This document shows, in pieces, positions 1 to 10,137 of a stretch of DNA of 64,000 nt. Each line of letters begins with the position of its first letter. Within the stretch, counting starts at the first letter, position 1. Both the position numbers and the translations under genes were made by a program. The notes below the pieces were generated by a model. It was given only the letters and a program-made list of their open reading frames with translations, was not told where the DNA came from and searched no databases. Source of the stretch: Trifolium pratense (Eukaryota; Streptophyta; Magnoliopsida; Fabales; Fabaceae); NCBI RefSeq assembly GCF_020283565.1, contig NC_060060.1, positions 42,098,001-42,162,000 on the forward strand, given 5' to 3'.

Positions 1-274
1 TACTCTCTCCACTACCCAAAATATTTTCAATTAGTTAAAAGATAGTGGGAGAGTGGGTCTCTCCGCTTTTTCCTCAACCAACTCCCGAACTATATAACAA
101 AGGACTAAACTTAAGGTATCAACCATGCAAATTTTATAAGATCACTGTCAGCTCGATACCACTAAAATAACCTTAGCAAGAAAAATGATAAATACATCTT
201 AGTTATATCCTCCACAGAGTATGCATTTTAAACATCTTGAATTCATGTTCCCTTCACTACAAAAAAAAATTGAT
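1..274. repeat. Dispersed repeat, copy A
   Basis: This stretch matches 8960-9237 in the same orientation over almost its whole length, for example the shared tracts CCCAAAATATTTTCAATTAG and CTCGATACCACTAAAA. Copy B carries about 15 extra bases near its middle. The left edge is cut by the window, so the full element is not visible. No coding frame is seen. It could be part of an LTR or another dispersed family; the class is unknown. Confidence 0.7.
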
Positions 275-482
275 AGTGGGAATGGAATGAACATGTACTT
301 GAACCTCAGGGTACATGATTCGATTCTCGTGGAAGGCAAAAACTCCACTAGTGAGGGGGTGAAGAAGATCGTGAGGTGACAGTGTCGGGACCGCCTAAGA
401 TGAGGCCCTGAGCTGTTACGATGAGCATACTCTCATGACAGGAATACGTATACAACGTGAAACAATTTACATCGGACGAAAA

Positions 483-990
483 TACCCTCAGAGAGATTGG
501 ATCAAGCTCAACTGTGATGGGACATACAAGGATTCAATAAACATTGCAGACTGTGGTGGTCTTTTTCGGGACTCAGATGGCTAAAAGAGTATACACAAAG
601 GATTGGGGATTGTGATGCACTTCATGCTGAAATGTGGGGAATATATACGAGAATGGAAATGGCGAGAAGACAAGGGTATACACATCTTATAATGGAAAGT
701 GACTCCAAACTTCTGATTGATATGGTAACGGGAAGGTGCAAGCTCAATGAAAACACTCTTATCTTGGTTATCGTATCCAAGACCTCTCGAACCTACAGTG
801 GCACGTTAATTTTAATCACACATGGCGTGAAGGAAATAGATCGCGCAGATTGAATAGCTAGTTTTAGTCTCGAACAAAGTTCATATGATGTGAGAATTTT
901 GGAAGATCCTCCTATGAACCTCCAACATCTCCTCTTTGATGATATCTTCGGAACTTATATGCCTAGTTATTATGGACTTTGCCCTCTTTA
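483..990 (+). pseudogene. RNase H-like domain relic of a non-LTR retrotransposon
   Basis: Broken frames on plus read WIKLNCDGTYKDS, then CGGLFRDSDG followed by a stop, then a second frame with AEMWGIYTRMEMARRQGYTH and MESDSKLLIDMV. These are the Asp, Glu and Asp segments of the RVT_3 type RNase H domain at the C terminus of plant LINE-type polyproteins. At least one stop and frame changes break it, so it is not functional. It resembles the relic on minus at 42706-43346, which has WINLNCDGACKGD and CGGLFRNSNG. Confidence 0.7.
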
Positions 991-1383
991 TTCAACGAAA
1001 AAAAAATTATATCATGAAAAAGTAATCATATCTAAAAAGAATTAAACACTCCTATCAATAAGTATATTCCAAATAAATAAATAAAAATACCAATCGAGAA
1101 TAATTTATTCTCCATAATCACAAAACATAATGAAGTCGAGAATAATCTAAAAGCAGAATTTGATCCATTGTGCCTGACATGGTTTAAGGTTATGTTGGAT
1201 ATCTGTTGCCACTTGACACTAGAGCAAATGAATGCTAGCATTATTTTGAAATAAAAACAAAGCTTTTCCAGATGTAACAAAAAAAAAGATTTAATTACAC
1301 AAGTGAAAGTTAGGAGAACATATAAACTCCAAATATAATGTTCAAAAAAGTAAATAAAAATTAACATCCCTCTACTTGTAGCT
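991..1383. other. Intergenic DNA without a recognised feature
   Basis: AT-rich sequence between the RNase H relic and the LTR element. A minus-strand open frame at 1032-1367 is rich in Phe, Leu and Ile, has no recognisable domain, and is best read as chance in AT-rich DNA. Confidence 0.5.
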
Positions 1384-1556
1384 TGTTAGAATCAGAGATA
1401 CACAAAATAAGAAAAGAGAAAGACGGCTAGGGTTTCAATAGAATATCATTGCATTGCTTGACATTACAAAAAGGTTACTAGAGAATATATAATAAAACCT
1501 AATGGACTCTAAACTAACAGGCCCAATAACATAAACTATTATTTTATTATCTAACA
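1384..1556 (-). repeat. 3' LTR of the element
   Basis: Long terminal repeat of 173 bp with TG...CA ends. It appears identical to 2813-2982 over the shared 170 bp. Confidence 0.85.
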
Positions 1557-1856
1557 CCTACTCTCAAACTCATGATGCATCAACAAGAAGCATTATGAGT
1601 TTGTCAAACAAAATACGAAAATAAAATAAACTACCAAATAAAATAAACTTCTAACGTCACCCCTCGAGCTAAAGCTTACTAAGCTTTAAGCTTGTTACAA
1701 ATTAGCCCTGACAACAAATCAACCCAATTAAGATCACGATCAACTAAGAGGAGAGAACCAAACCAAATTAATCCAACATCCAATCCAATGCAGTCCAAGC
1801 TAACCAAAAACCAAATCAATCGAACAAATTCAAACTAAACCAATCATAAGAATCAA

Positions 1857-2260
1857 TAGGGAGAAGTGCAATCAATCAGAAGAAGTGCAATAGGGAGAAA
1901 TGCAATGCAATCAGAAGAGAAGTGCAATAGGGGGAGAAGTGCAATGCAATCAGAAGAAGTGCAATAGGAGGAGAAGTGCAATAGGGGGAGAAATGCAATA
2001 CAATCAGAAAAGAAGTGCAATAGGGGGAGAAATGCAATGCAATCAGAAGAAGTGCAATAGGGAGAAGTGCAATGCAATCAGAACAGAAGTGCAATACGAG
2101 GGAGAAGTGCAATGCAATCAGAAGTGCAATAGGGGGAGAAGTGCAATACAATCAGAAAAGAAGTGCAATAGGGGGAGAAGTGCAATACGATCAGAAGAAG
2201 TGCAACAGAGAGAAGTGCAATGCAATCAGAAGTGCAATGAGGAGAAGTGCAATAGAATCA
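1857..2260. repeat. Minisatellite inside the LTR element
   Basis: Irregular tandem array built from GTGCAAT, CAATCAGAAGA and AGGGGGAGAA modules with a higher-order period near 40 bp. Because the unit lacks stops in several frames, it creates repetitive open frames on both strands (SAIGGE/QCNQK on plus, CTSPY/LHFS on minus). Neither looks like a real protein. Confidence 0.9.
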
Positions 2261-2812
2261 ATCAAGCAAAACAAAGGGAACTAGACAAATCAAAACCAAA
2301 CTAACTGTAACCAAAGAAACCAATTTAAACATAACCAACAAAATACCAATACTATGCACATAAATATTCCAACAACATTATGTGCCACCGTCTTCTTCAT
2401 GACCATATACATGAATTCCAAAGAACTTAGATATTATGGCCTTTAAATTCCAACTCAGAGCCTTCCAAATGCCACCAAGAACCAAGAGTTCATAATAATT
2501 TTTTTTTTAATAATTCAAAAACTAACAATTTGCCAAACAAACCAAGCCACCGATATAGAGAAAAGCAACAGTATGAGATGAGAAACAATTTCTTTTTCAT
2601 CAGATTCTCAACAACAACAAAAATTCCAAAAGCAGCCATAAACCAAAACAAAAGAAACAAATTCCCAATTCCCAAATCAAACTAATTTTGACAACTAACC
2701 CTAACTCAAAAATCCACAAACTCGATTCACGATTTCGTTCCCAAATTTTTGAGAACTCGATAGCGGAAGCAACAAACAGTTCAAGGAGGATCGAACCCTG
2801 CTCTTGATGTCA

Positions 2813-2982
2813 TGTTAGAATCAGAGATACACAAAATAAGAAAAGAGAAAGACGGCTAGGGTTTCAATAGAATATCATTGCATTGCTTGACATTACAAAA
2901 AGGTTACTAGAGAATATATAATAAAACCTAATGGACTCTAAACTAACAGGCCCAATAACATAAACTATTATTTTATTATCTA
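2813..2982 (-). repeat. 5' LTR of the element
   Basis: Partner of 1384-1556. On minus its start is altered: the bases CAAG stand where TGT would be expected before TAGATAATAA. The adjoining primer-binding-site-like sequence at about 2790-2812 fixes the orientation. Confidence 0.85.
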
Positions 2983-3083
2983 CTTGTAGCTAAAGCATGG
3001 TCGACGGACCACACTCCCAACCAACCCATTTCAGCCTTGAAAATACATTAATTAGTGTTGATAATAATAATAATAACAATAAA

Positions 3084-3730
3084 TTAATAATTAGTGCTGT
3101 CTTCTTCTTCTTCTGCTGAATCTTTCAATTCCGCAAAAACCTTCTCGCTTTGTGTGAATCCATAAAGCATCTTCGCATCAAGTCCGTACATCAATTTAAC
3201 AATGTCAGATTCAAAAACATAAGCATCCAACCCATCCAATTCTTCACTGCTTCTATCAGCCAAACCGGGAAAATAGAGACCACGCTCCTTCTTAGGTATG
3301 GGCGGGTTAAGAGCTTTCTGGAAGATATTGAACCTAAACTTTTCTTCTTCGTCGTCATTGTATGTTATTCGATAATATTTGCATCATTTATCGAAAATTT
3401 CTTGATTTGAGAGGCTTGTAAGTAGAAGAACAAACAAGCATTGTTAAGCACAGTCAGCCAAGATATATTATTATTATTATTATAAGAAAACAAGAAATTA
3501 GTTAAAATATGATTTAGGGTTTTGTACCGGAATCAGTGTTGTGTTCTTCTTCTCCTACTAAATCTTTCAATTTCGCAAAATCCTTCTCAACTATAATAAT
3601 AAAATCAAACAAGAAATCATCGATCCATTTCAATTATTATTTTTTAATTGTAAATAATTAGATGTTGTGCTGCTGCGTATCGTGCTCTGGTTTACTGTGG
3701 TCCGTACCTGGAGACGCCAGACATTGCCAT
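3084..3730 (-). pseudogene. Small gene with a cathepsin-propeptide inhibitor (I29)-like domain, with an in-frame stop
   Basis: Proposed exon 1 is 3708-3730 (MAMSGVS, donor GTACGG) and exon 2 is 3084-3414 after an AG acceptor. The phases match (AG plus C gives Ser). Exon 2 reads SNQEIFDK, a TGA stop at 3384-3386, then CKYYRITYNDDEEEKFRFNI and FQKALN. This fits the I29 pattern (F..W...Y...Y...EE..RF.IF), and the TGA falls exactly where the conserved Trp is expected. The remaining 70 or so residues (KKERGLYFPGLADR, SEKVFAELKDS) end in an acidic tail and a TAA. No papain catalytic domain follows, so it would be a stand-alone propeptide-type inhibitor or a relic of one. The stop could be real inactivation or a sequence error. 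The exon-1 assignment is inference. Confidence 0.5.
3514..3590 (-). pseudogene. Duplicated 3' fragment of the I29-like gene
   Basis: Minus strand encodes EKDFAKLKDLVGEEE followed by a stop. It parallels the end of the neighbouring gene, EKVFAELKDSAEEEE. It lies inside that gene's proposed intron and does not splice in frame with its exon 1, so it looks like a leftover of a tandem duplication, not an alternative exon. Confidence 0.6.
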
Positions 3731-3925
3731 CAGAGAGGAAAGGAGAGGTTAGGGTTTGGTACTTTAGAGAGGAGAGGAAGGCAACACGTACTGGTACAAA
3801 CCCTAAATCTCTTTAAGTTAATGCCAAACTAACACTAAAAGTACGCAGAACAACTCTCAAGATCTCTTTATGCCATAAGCTGATCCGCAGTGTATGCAAA
3901 GTTTCAAATGCTTTAGGTCATTAAT

Positions 3926-4278
3926 GGTGTTTTGTTTTAGTCCTGCAAAAATATTTTCATGTTGAAACCGGTCCCTCTAATATTCATTTTAGTCCATATT
4001 TTAAGGGACTAAAATCAAATATTCTACATATTACGATAACAGTTTAATTGTTATGTATTGTCGGTTTAAAGATTTTTTACACATACATCCAATGATGCGT
4101 TGCCATATCATTTAATGAATATGACACATCATGTGGTTTTAATTACCATACATGATGTGTCGGTATATTATTGGACGCATGTGTAAAATAACTTTACACT
4201 GACGGTGCATATAAATTAAATTCTTACGATAAACAATTTTAATGTGGATCAATTTTGCAGGACAAAAACAAAACACTA
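3926..4278. mobile_element. Foldback/MITE-like element
   Basis: Terminal inverted repeats of about 25 bp: GTGTTTTGTTTTAGTCCTGC at the left and, reversed, GTGTTTTGTTTTTGTCCTGC at the right. Inner inverted pairs include ACACATACATCCAAT against the complement of ATTGGACGCATGTGT. Length is about 353 bp and it has no coding capacity. The target duplication is not clear. Confidence 0.65.
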
Positions 4279-4644
4279 AGACCCATTTTTTTATAATTAA
4301 ATATTTTATATTAAATACCTATTAGAATATTTGTTTTCGTTGTTGAAATGAAATTATTTATCTCTTAATATAAATTAGTGTAGTACTAATAATGAGTAAT
4401 TACAATGTGCACCTTTGCTTTACTATTTTTCCTGAACGTGGAGGAGGTTTCTTTTGGTTCATTCCTTAAAAATAGGCAAATTATAGTGCCATAACCACCA
4501 ACAATAGATTCTATTATCACTCATCTATTGACTCATCAGTTACAAAAGTCTTAAACTAGGCTCTCTTTTTTCTTTTCTTTTTTATTTCAAAGAGGGTTTA
4601 AAACCCAGCAACAAGGAAAACTACAAAGAAACCAATCTAGGGGG

Positions 4645-5064
4645 TTATCCTATTAAGTCAGCAAGTAACAAACTACTCAGCTGAGCAGGACAACAATTAT
4701 AAAAAATACTACCAGCTCTCATGGAGCAACCAATACTAGCTAGAGCATCCGCACATTTATTTGTTTCACGATAGGCATGATGAACTCTGACCTCCCAATC
4801 AAATCCAAGAAGCTTTCTAATTTTTTGAATTATAGCACTTCCACAAGGGCTTCCTTTGCTATCATCTGTTAAAGCTTGAACAACTACTAAGGAATCCACA
4901 TGTAACTCTCCTGCTTGAAAATTCATTCTTCTTGCAAGCTCTAAACCTTCCAACACTCCCCAAAGTTCTGCTATATATGCATTCCTTTTTCCAATGAATT
5001 TTGCATACCCTCCCAACCATTCACCTTCACTTCCTCTTAACACATATATATCTCTACATACTAG
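4645..5064 (-). pseudogene. RNase H-like domain relic (RVT_3), non-LTR retrotransposon
   Basis: Minus-strand frame of about 135 residues containing GSEGEWLGGYAKFIG, AYIAELWGVLEGLELA, LHVDSLVVVQAL and ETNKCADALASIG. These are the conserved segments around the Glu and Asp residues and the C-terminal N.CADALA motif of plant LINE RNase H domains. The first strand with the catalytic Asp is missing and there is no upstream reverse transcriptase, so it is a truncated relic. It is less decayed than the other two RNase H relics in the window. Confidence 0.75.
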
Positions 5065-6360
5065 TCATGGTTGTTGCATAGGATTCGGTTCACGATATAT
5101 AATTCAGTGTTTGCCAATGTTACTAAACCCTTATAGCCATGAACACATTAGGCATATTTTCTTTTACCGTAATCAATTGGAATTGTGGAGACTATTCCAA
5201 ACGTAGTTTCATGTGCTCTTCCTCAACCGGTTCATTCTTTGTTTTTGTTGATTCTGCTTCTTATTACATATGTCCTCGTGTAGACCTAGTTAAGCAAATA
5301 TCATTGAGTGAAATATGAGTTGCTGCCATCAAGGTTAGAGGGTCCTCCGCTGTTTGTTTATTTTAATTATACTTATGCTTATGTGATTTTTATGATGTGC
5401 ATAAATGATATATGAATTCTAGTGATGCATGAGTTTATTTCCTTGAGTGTGTTTCCTTGTTGTTAACCGTGATTGATTATGTCTTTTGATTTGATGATTG
5501 GGGTTAGAAAATGTGTTTTTGGTTGGTGATTGGGATTATCATCGGGGAGATCTTGTCTCTAAACTGAAGTTAGAATAAGATCGTTTTTGATTAGTTACTC
5601 GGTGTGAGTAATTTCTGGTGTGACTAACATAGCGGTGATAGGACATTCATACATTTTTGGTGTGGTTTGGAATAATACCCAACGGTGGTGTACCGAACCA
5701 TAATATCCAACGGTGGGGTATTGTGTCCAACGGTGAGACACTATCCAATGTTGGGACAATTTACTCTGCGGAGCGGTGATATCCGGATCATATAAGGTGC
5801 ATTAGAGTATCATGTAGACTAACCTCTAGGATTTGGTGAGGCATCGGAGGGTGTAACTACGGTGTCATGTGGTAAGTGATTGATATCTACTTATTTTATT
5901 GGTGATAATTTATGATCAAAGCATGTAGAAATATGTATACTTGACTTATGTTTTCCTATGTTTTGAAGAGACCCTCACTATAAATTTGGCCAGGTTAATC
6001 CAGTAGATCAGAGTTACGCAGCAGAAGCGTGGTGACGTATAGTGGAGGCTCCGAGTTGAGGATATCGGTGTTAGTCTTGTCGAGAGATTTTCACAAGCGT
6101 CCAAAATTATGACCGCTATAGATTGAGTGTTTGGGTAGTAAAAGACTAGTAGTCTTGGTTTAGAAATTTATTTTGAGTTAAAGAGAAATTCAATCTTTTG
6201 AAATTACATTACTCTAAATTATTAATTTGGAGAGATCTATTATTATAATACTTAATACATTTAGCATTATGAGTTTACTTTATTCTTTAAAAGAAATGGT
6301 TCATCTTTTCGGTTAAAATTTGGTTAATTAACGTCCCGAAAATTTGGGGTGTTAGGTTCG
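5065..6360. other. Non-coding DNA, possible decayed Gypsy-type LTR
   Basis: No gene is seen. The stretch ends in AAATTTGGGGTGTTAGG at about 6339-6355, reminiscent of 3' ends of plant Ty3/Gypsy LTRs (GGGGTGTTACA). Four copies of a CCAACGGTG-like motif at about 20-27 bp spacing lie at 5676-5757. No matching second LTR is found in the window, so the LTR reading is weak. Confidence 0.25.
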
Positions 6361-7790
6361 AATCCTAGTCAAGACAAAATTGTATTATTTTTTAATAAAA
6401 ATTGCAAGATAAAATAGAGGGAAAACAGAGAAAACAAACTAGAGTTTAGGGTTTGCTTGTGTATACAAGCTTATAATATAAAAGTTTGTGTGAAAAAATC
6501 TTAAACGGTTGTTATTTTATTTTTAGTCGATTAATTTAATGGCTATAATTTTATCTTATAAAAAGAATAAGTGGATATACTGAAGTTTAAACTTCGGTCT
6601 CTGCATATTGAATCCAATATTCCTATCAACTAAAATATGGTTTCTTCAAAACCTCTTATAATTTAGGACGAAGGGGGTATAATTTATTTTATAAAAATTG
6701 TCGGTATAATGATTTGAACTCGACATTAATCACAACTATCATATTATAAAAATTATTTGATTTTAATAATACTAACTATTTTATGGTTTATTTTTGTGTT
6801 AATCCTCTAGTTTATTTATAAAAAAAAAAAAAAAAAACTTTCGCAATTTCCATTAATCATATACATCGTTCGTAATATATCTGGAATTGTGACAATTGTT
6901 ACAATTTTATTTTATTTTTTGACAATAACAAATGATATTCACTCATCCAAAATGATAGAATACATCAATTACAATAACATATTCAACATCGCTAAAAACG
7001 TAAAAGGTGAATCTGAGAAAAACGTACAACACCAAGGTTAATAGCATACAACGACAAAATACCTACAAATAATATGATAAAATCAAAGTGATCAAAATAT
7101 TCATGCCTCCAGATCTGCAACGCTAATGCCCAAATCATTGGTTAAATATGTAATTGACTGGAGTCGATCTTTCAATAGGAATTAAATGGACACCGCAACA
7201 AGACGGTAAATCAAACAACGACGAACAACACAACGTCGCACTTACATGACAGAATAATAAAAAAACACACAAGAAAAAAAAACTTAATCAATATGAAAAC
7301 CCCTTATTTAGATTAAAAGAAGGAAAAAAAGATACAGATGGTTCCAAACCAAAATATGATCTAACATTACGTCTAGGGGATGAAAAATTAGGGCTTGCTT
7401 TTACAATTAGGGTGACTTATTAAAATTTTGGCAAGTATAGAAAATAAAGTATTAAAGTTAAGAGAATGTTATCGATAACATAACACCTTTGATGGTAAAA
7501 AATGCCAGCTAGTTAGCATATAGGAAACTTTATTTTAAGCAAAAATGATGACTCGAATAAGGTAAACAAAGGCATCCCAACTACGTTGGTGCCCTTCATT
7601 TATCTTAAAAACCGAGTCATGACACAATTATTATTAAAGAGAAAAAAAAGGAATACAAAACTTGGGGGGACCAGACCAAAACCCAAGTCGGAGCTAAACA
7701 AATTAAAACTGCCTCATTAAAAACCTTACATGTAAAATCCAAACGGAAAAACCAGGTGAAGGGAAAAAGAGTACAGCTAACGAAGAAATG
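6361..7790. other. AT-rich intergenic DNA
   Basis: No gene recognised. It contains poly-A/T runs and degenerate repeat-like sequence. A short plus-strand frame near 7340-7423 (KPKYDLTLRLGDEKLGLAF) is protein-like but too short and isolated to call. Confidence 0.4.
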
Positions 7791-7794
7791 GTGA

Positions 7795-8373
7795 TCAAAT
7801 TTGGTGGTTATTTGGATTGTGATTGTTATTTTCCATTAGAAAATAATTGTTACGAGCATCACCAAATGAAACCTCCAGCTGATTATTGTTCAGTTGAGTT
7901 TGAGTAGCCCAAGCAGAGTTGTTGATCATCCCAAATGGATTGCCATAGCTTGTAGGTGCAACAAGATGAGGCCATCTAATTCCATGATAAAAAGGTGTCG
8001 ACCCTGCAGTTGTAAGGGGATATTGATGATGATAATGACGATTTGAGCATGGACACAAATGAGGACCAAGTCCAAAAGTTCCCATTTGAATTTCTCTGTC
8101 CATTCTTGAAAGCACCCTTTCACGCCTATGGGCGTTTTGGTGTCCTCCCAAGCCTTGAGGACTTGAAAACATCTTATTGCAAAACTTACATGGGTATTTT
8201 CTCTGCTCATCATGGATCTTAAGGGATTTGGATGAAGATCCCCTTCCTCTTCCACCTCCTATACTCAAAGACAATGACAGATGTGAATCAGCAGCTAATC
8301 TTTCCTCCATCTTGCGCTTTTGCTTTCTGTTCTCTCCAGTAACACCATCACCAAAGTGTAGTGTTTCAGACAT
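7795..8373 (-). CDS. Single C2H2 zinc-finger transcription factor with LxLxL (EAR-like) motif
   Basis: Intronless frame of 192 residues. One plant-type C2H2 finger lies at about residues 60-82 ([19 protein letters not shown] then QNAH; Cys62, Cys65, His78, His82) with the plant-specific QGLGGH helix that contacts DNA. Upstream at 32-36 is LSLSL, an EAR-type repression motif; in most relatives the EAR motif sits at the C terminus. A basic stretch (RKQKRK) at 16-21 may act as a nuclear signal. The C-terminal half is rich in Asn, His and Tyr with no known domain. Family members (KNUCKLES/ZFP-like) are nuclear regulators of organ, trichome or hormone programmes. The specific role cannot be told from sequence. 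ATG 8371-8373 is the first in frame; the stop is at 7795-7797. Confidence 0.88.
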   Translation of the reverse strand: MSETLHFGDGVTGENRKQKRKMEERLAADSHLSLSLSIGGGRGRGSSSKSLKIHDEQRKYPCKFCNKMFSSPQGLGGHQNAHRRERVLSRMDREIQMGTFGLGPHLCPCSNRHYHHQYPLTTAGSTPFYHGIRWPHLVAPTSYGNPFGMINNSAWATQTQLNNNQLEVSFGDARNNYFLMENNNHNPNNHQI

Positions 8374-8556
8374 TATTAATTATATTGTTTTGCAACTCTG
8401 CAGACGATTGATTGTTATGTGAGTTTGAAGGATATTTATGAACAGAATATTTGATATATTTTATTATCCATTAAAGGAATACGTTCGGAATACCAAAATA
8501 AAAAAGGGTAATTCATTGCAAATGCAATGAACTTAGCTTAAAATAATTAAATAATA

Positions 8557-8668
8557 ATTTGTTATCGTTATTATCACTATTACAGAAAATAATAAATCAT
8601 TATCGTTATTACTAGTAATACAGAATATAATAATTCATTATTGTTATTATTACTATTACTGAATATTT
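8557..8668. repeat. AT-rich tandem repeat, about three 40-bp units
   Basis: Three diverged units containing TTATCGTTATTA, then ACTATTACAGAA or similar, begin at about 8557, 8599 and 8638. They lie upstream of the C2H2 gene (its promoter side). Confidence 0.6.
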
Positions 8669-8959
8669 GAATTTTTAAACTTTAGGATGCATGAACGTAA
8701 TTTTTATAATATAATATTGTATAGTCGAAAGATTTTAAGCTCAATTATAGGTCACTTGGGTCGTGTTAGATGCGACCCAATACCTCGTCTAGTCGTATAG
8801 AGATGAAGGCCAGCCTAATTGAGATAAGCATGTGGTGAGTCTCAAGCGGAAGCGGCTGGTAGCTGACTGGACGAGTGACACCTAACATGAGGGTACAAAG
8901 GAACGGAAAGTAGGTCATTGAGAGGTGTAGAGCTGAACTCACCTATTATTATTCGTCAC

Positions 8960-9237
8960 TACTCTTTCGACTACCCAAAATATTTTCAATTAGTTAAAAC
9001 ATAGTGTGAGAGTGGGTCTCTCCACTTTTTCCTCAATGAACTCCCTAACTATATAAGAAAGGACTAAATCTAAGGTACCAACTATACAAATTTTGTAAGA
9101 TCGTTGTTAGGTACACTGTCCGCTCGATACCACTAAAAATAACCTTGGCAAGATAAGTACATCTCAGTCATATCCTCCATAGAGTATGCATTTTAAACAT
9201 CTTAAATTCATGTTCCCCTTCACTAAAAAAAAATTGA
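8960..9237. repeat. Dispersed repeat, copy B
   Basis: Direct-orientation copy of 1-274, with an extra short insertion (GTTGTTAGGTAC) near the middle. The flanks of the two copies differ, so they are separate insertions or fragments of one family and not a local tandem duplication. Confidence 0.7.
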
Positions 9238-10137
9238 GGGCGATTTGAACTATCTCAGTTAACAAACGCAAATGCAGTTGTTAGTTCTTTTTGATGTAGT
9301 GATATTTTTTTTAAGTAGTCTAGAGGTTAAAAATTCACCCCTTAAAATGAATAAGTGAAAAATCTTGAGTTTAAATTTTGGTTCTTGCATATATAATGCG
9401 ATGTCCCTACCAACTGAGTTATGTTCTCCGAGACTTATGTAATGCCATTGGTAACACACATGATTGTCAAAATATATTTTATTTGTATGTATAATTCAAA
9501 GAAGAAAATCAAGCACTCTTATTCATTGTATCAGTCAGAGTATGAGTCATCCTTATTATCCCATAGTTTATCGTATTTCATCGCTATCTCAGATGAATGG
9601 TGAGATTTATTGGCACCACATATTCATATAAGCAAATATCAGGCCGCGGATGCGATCTGCCAAAAACATGAATTTAGTCTTTTCTTGCCTTTTCATAGTT
9701 TTGATGTCCCTTGGCTGATGTTGTTGCGATCAACTTCCTTAGGGTTTTTAGTCTTGTTGTTTCTTGGGCTTTAATGTCCTTTTTGTTAATATATATATAT
9801 GGCTGCTAACTTACTTCCACCTAAAAACATGTTGGAGTAAGTTAGCAAGCCTACTCCCACTTTTCTTTTACCAAAATACCAAATCTATCTATACATAACA
9901 GTTATTATTATAAGGTTAATTTTGTAAATTTACTTTCATTAATTAAGAACAAAAAGAAAACACCCTTTCACCCCAAACAAACATCACAGTCACACACATC
10001 GCATGTTTTTAATTCACACACATCGTAGGTCTGTGTCAGTGAATTTGTAAGACGTCACTTAGTACATACCCTAAACATGACATGCATGGCTTCTGATTTT
10101 TTTGTTGAAAGCTTGATTCTACGATTCCATAGATTAA
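9238..10137. other. Intergenic DNA without a recognised gene
   Basis: AT-rich, with a short TA run near 9790-9801 and only short chance open frames. Confidence 0.4.

Larger units (their letters stand above)
1384..2982 (-). mobile_element. Short non-autonomous LTR retrotransposon (TRIM/LARD-like), minus orientation
   Basis: Two direct repeats of about 170 bp, 1384-1556 and 2813-2982, look identical by eye. The first has TGTTAGA...TCTAACA ends. On the minus strand the LTR at 2813-2982 is followed by TGACATCAAGAGCAGGG, which resembles a primer-binding site complementary to initiator Met tRNA. A purine-rich stretch (GAGAGTAGGTG) precedes the LTR at 1556. The element is flanked by TAGCT at 1379-1383 and 2987-2991, a plausible 5-bp target duplication. 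The outer end of the 2813-2982 LTR has CTTG instead of the last three expected bases. The interior of about 1.25 kb has no gag or pol frame and holds a minisatellite. It lies about 100 bp 3' of a small gene on the same strand. Confidence 0.85.

Noticed and set aside
1857..2260. CRISPR-like repeat array
   Set aside because: Units are irregular and contiguous without unique spacers, and the host is a plant.
1853..2304. Long repetitive open frames on both strands (Cys/Asn/Gln-rich on plus, Cys/Leu/Ser-rich on minus)
   Set aside because: They arise from a minisatellite lacking stops in several frames; composition is meaningless as a protein and the array is inside an LTR element.
6339..6370. Possible tRNA T-arm (GGTTCGAATCC)
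   Set aside because: No matching acceptor, D or anticodon stems upstream; better explained as sequence at a retroelement LTR edge.
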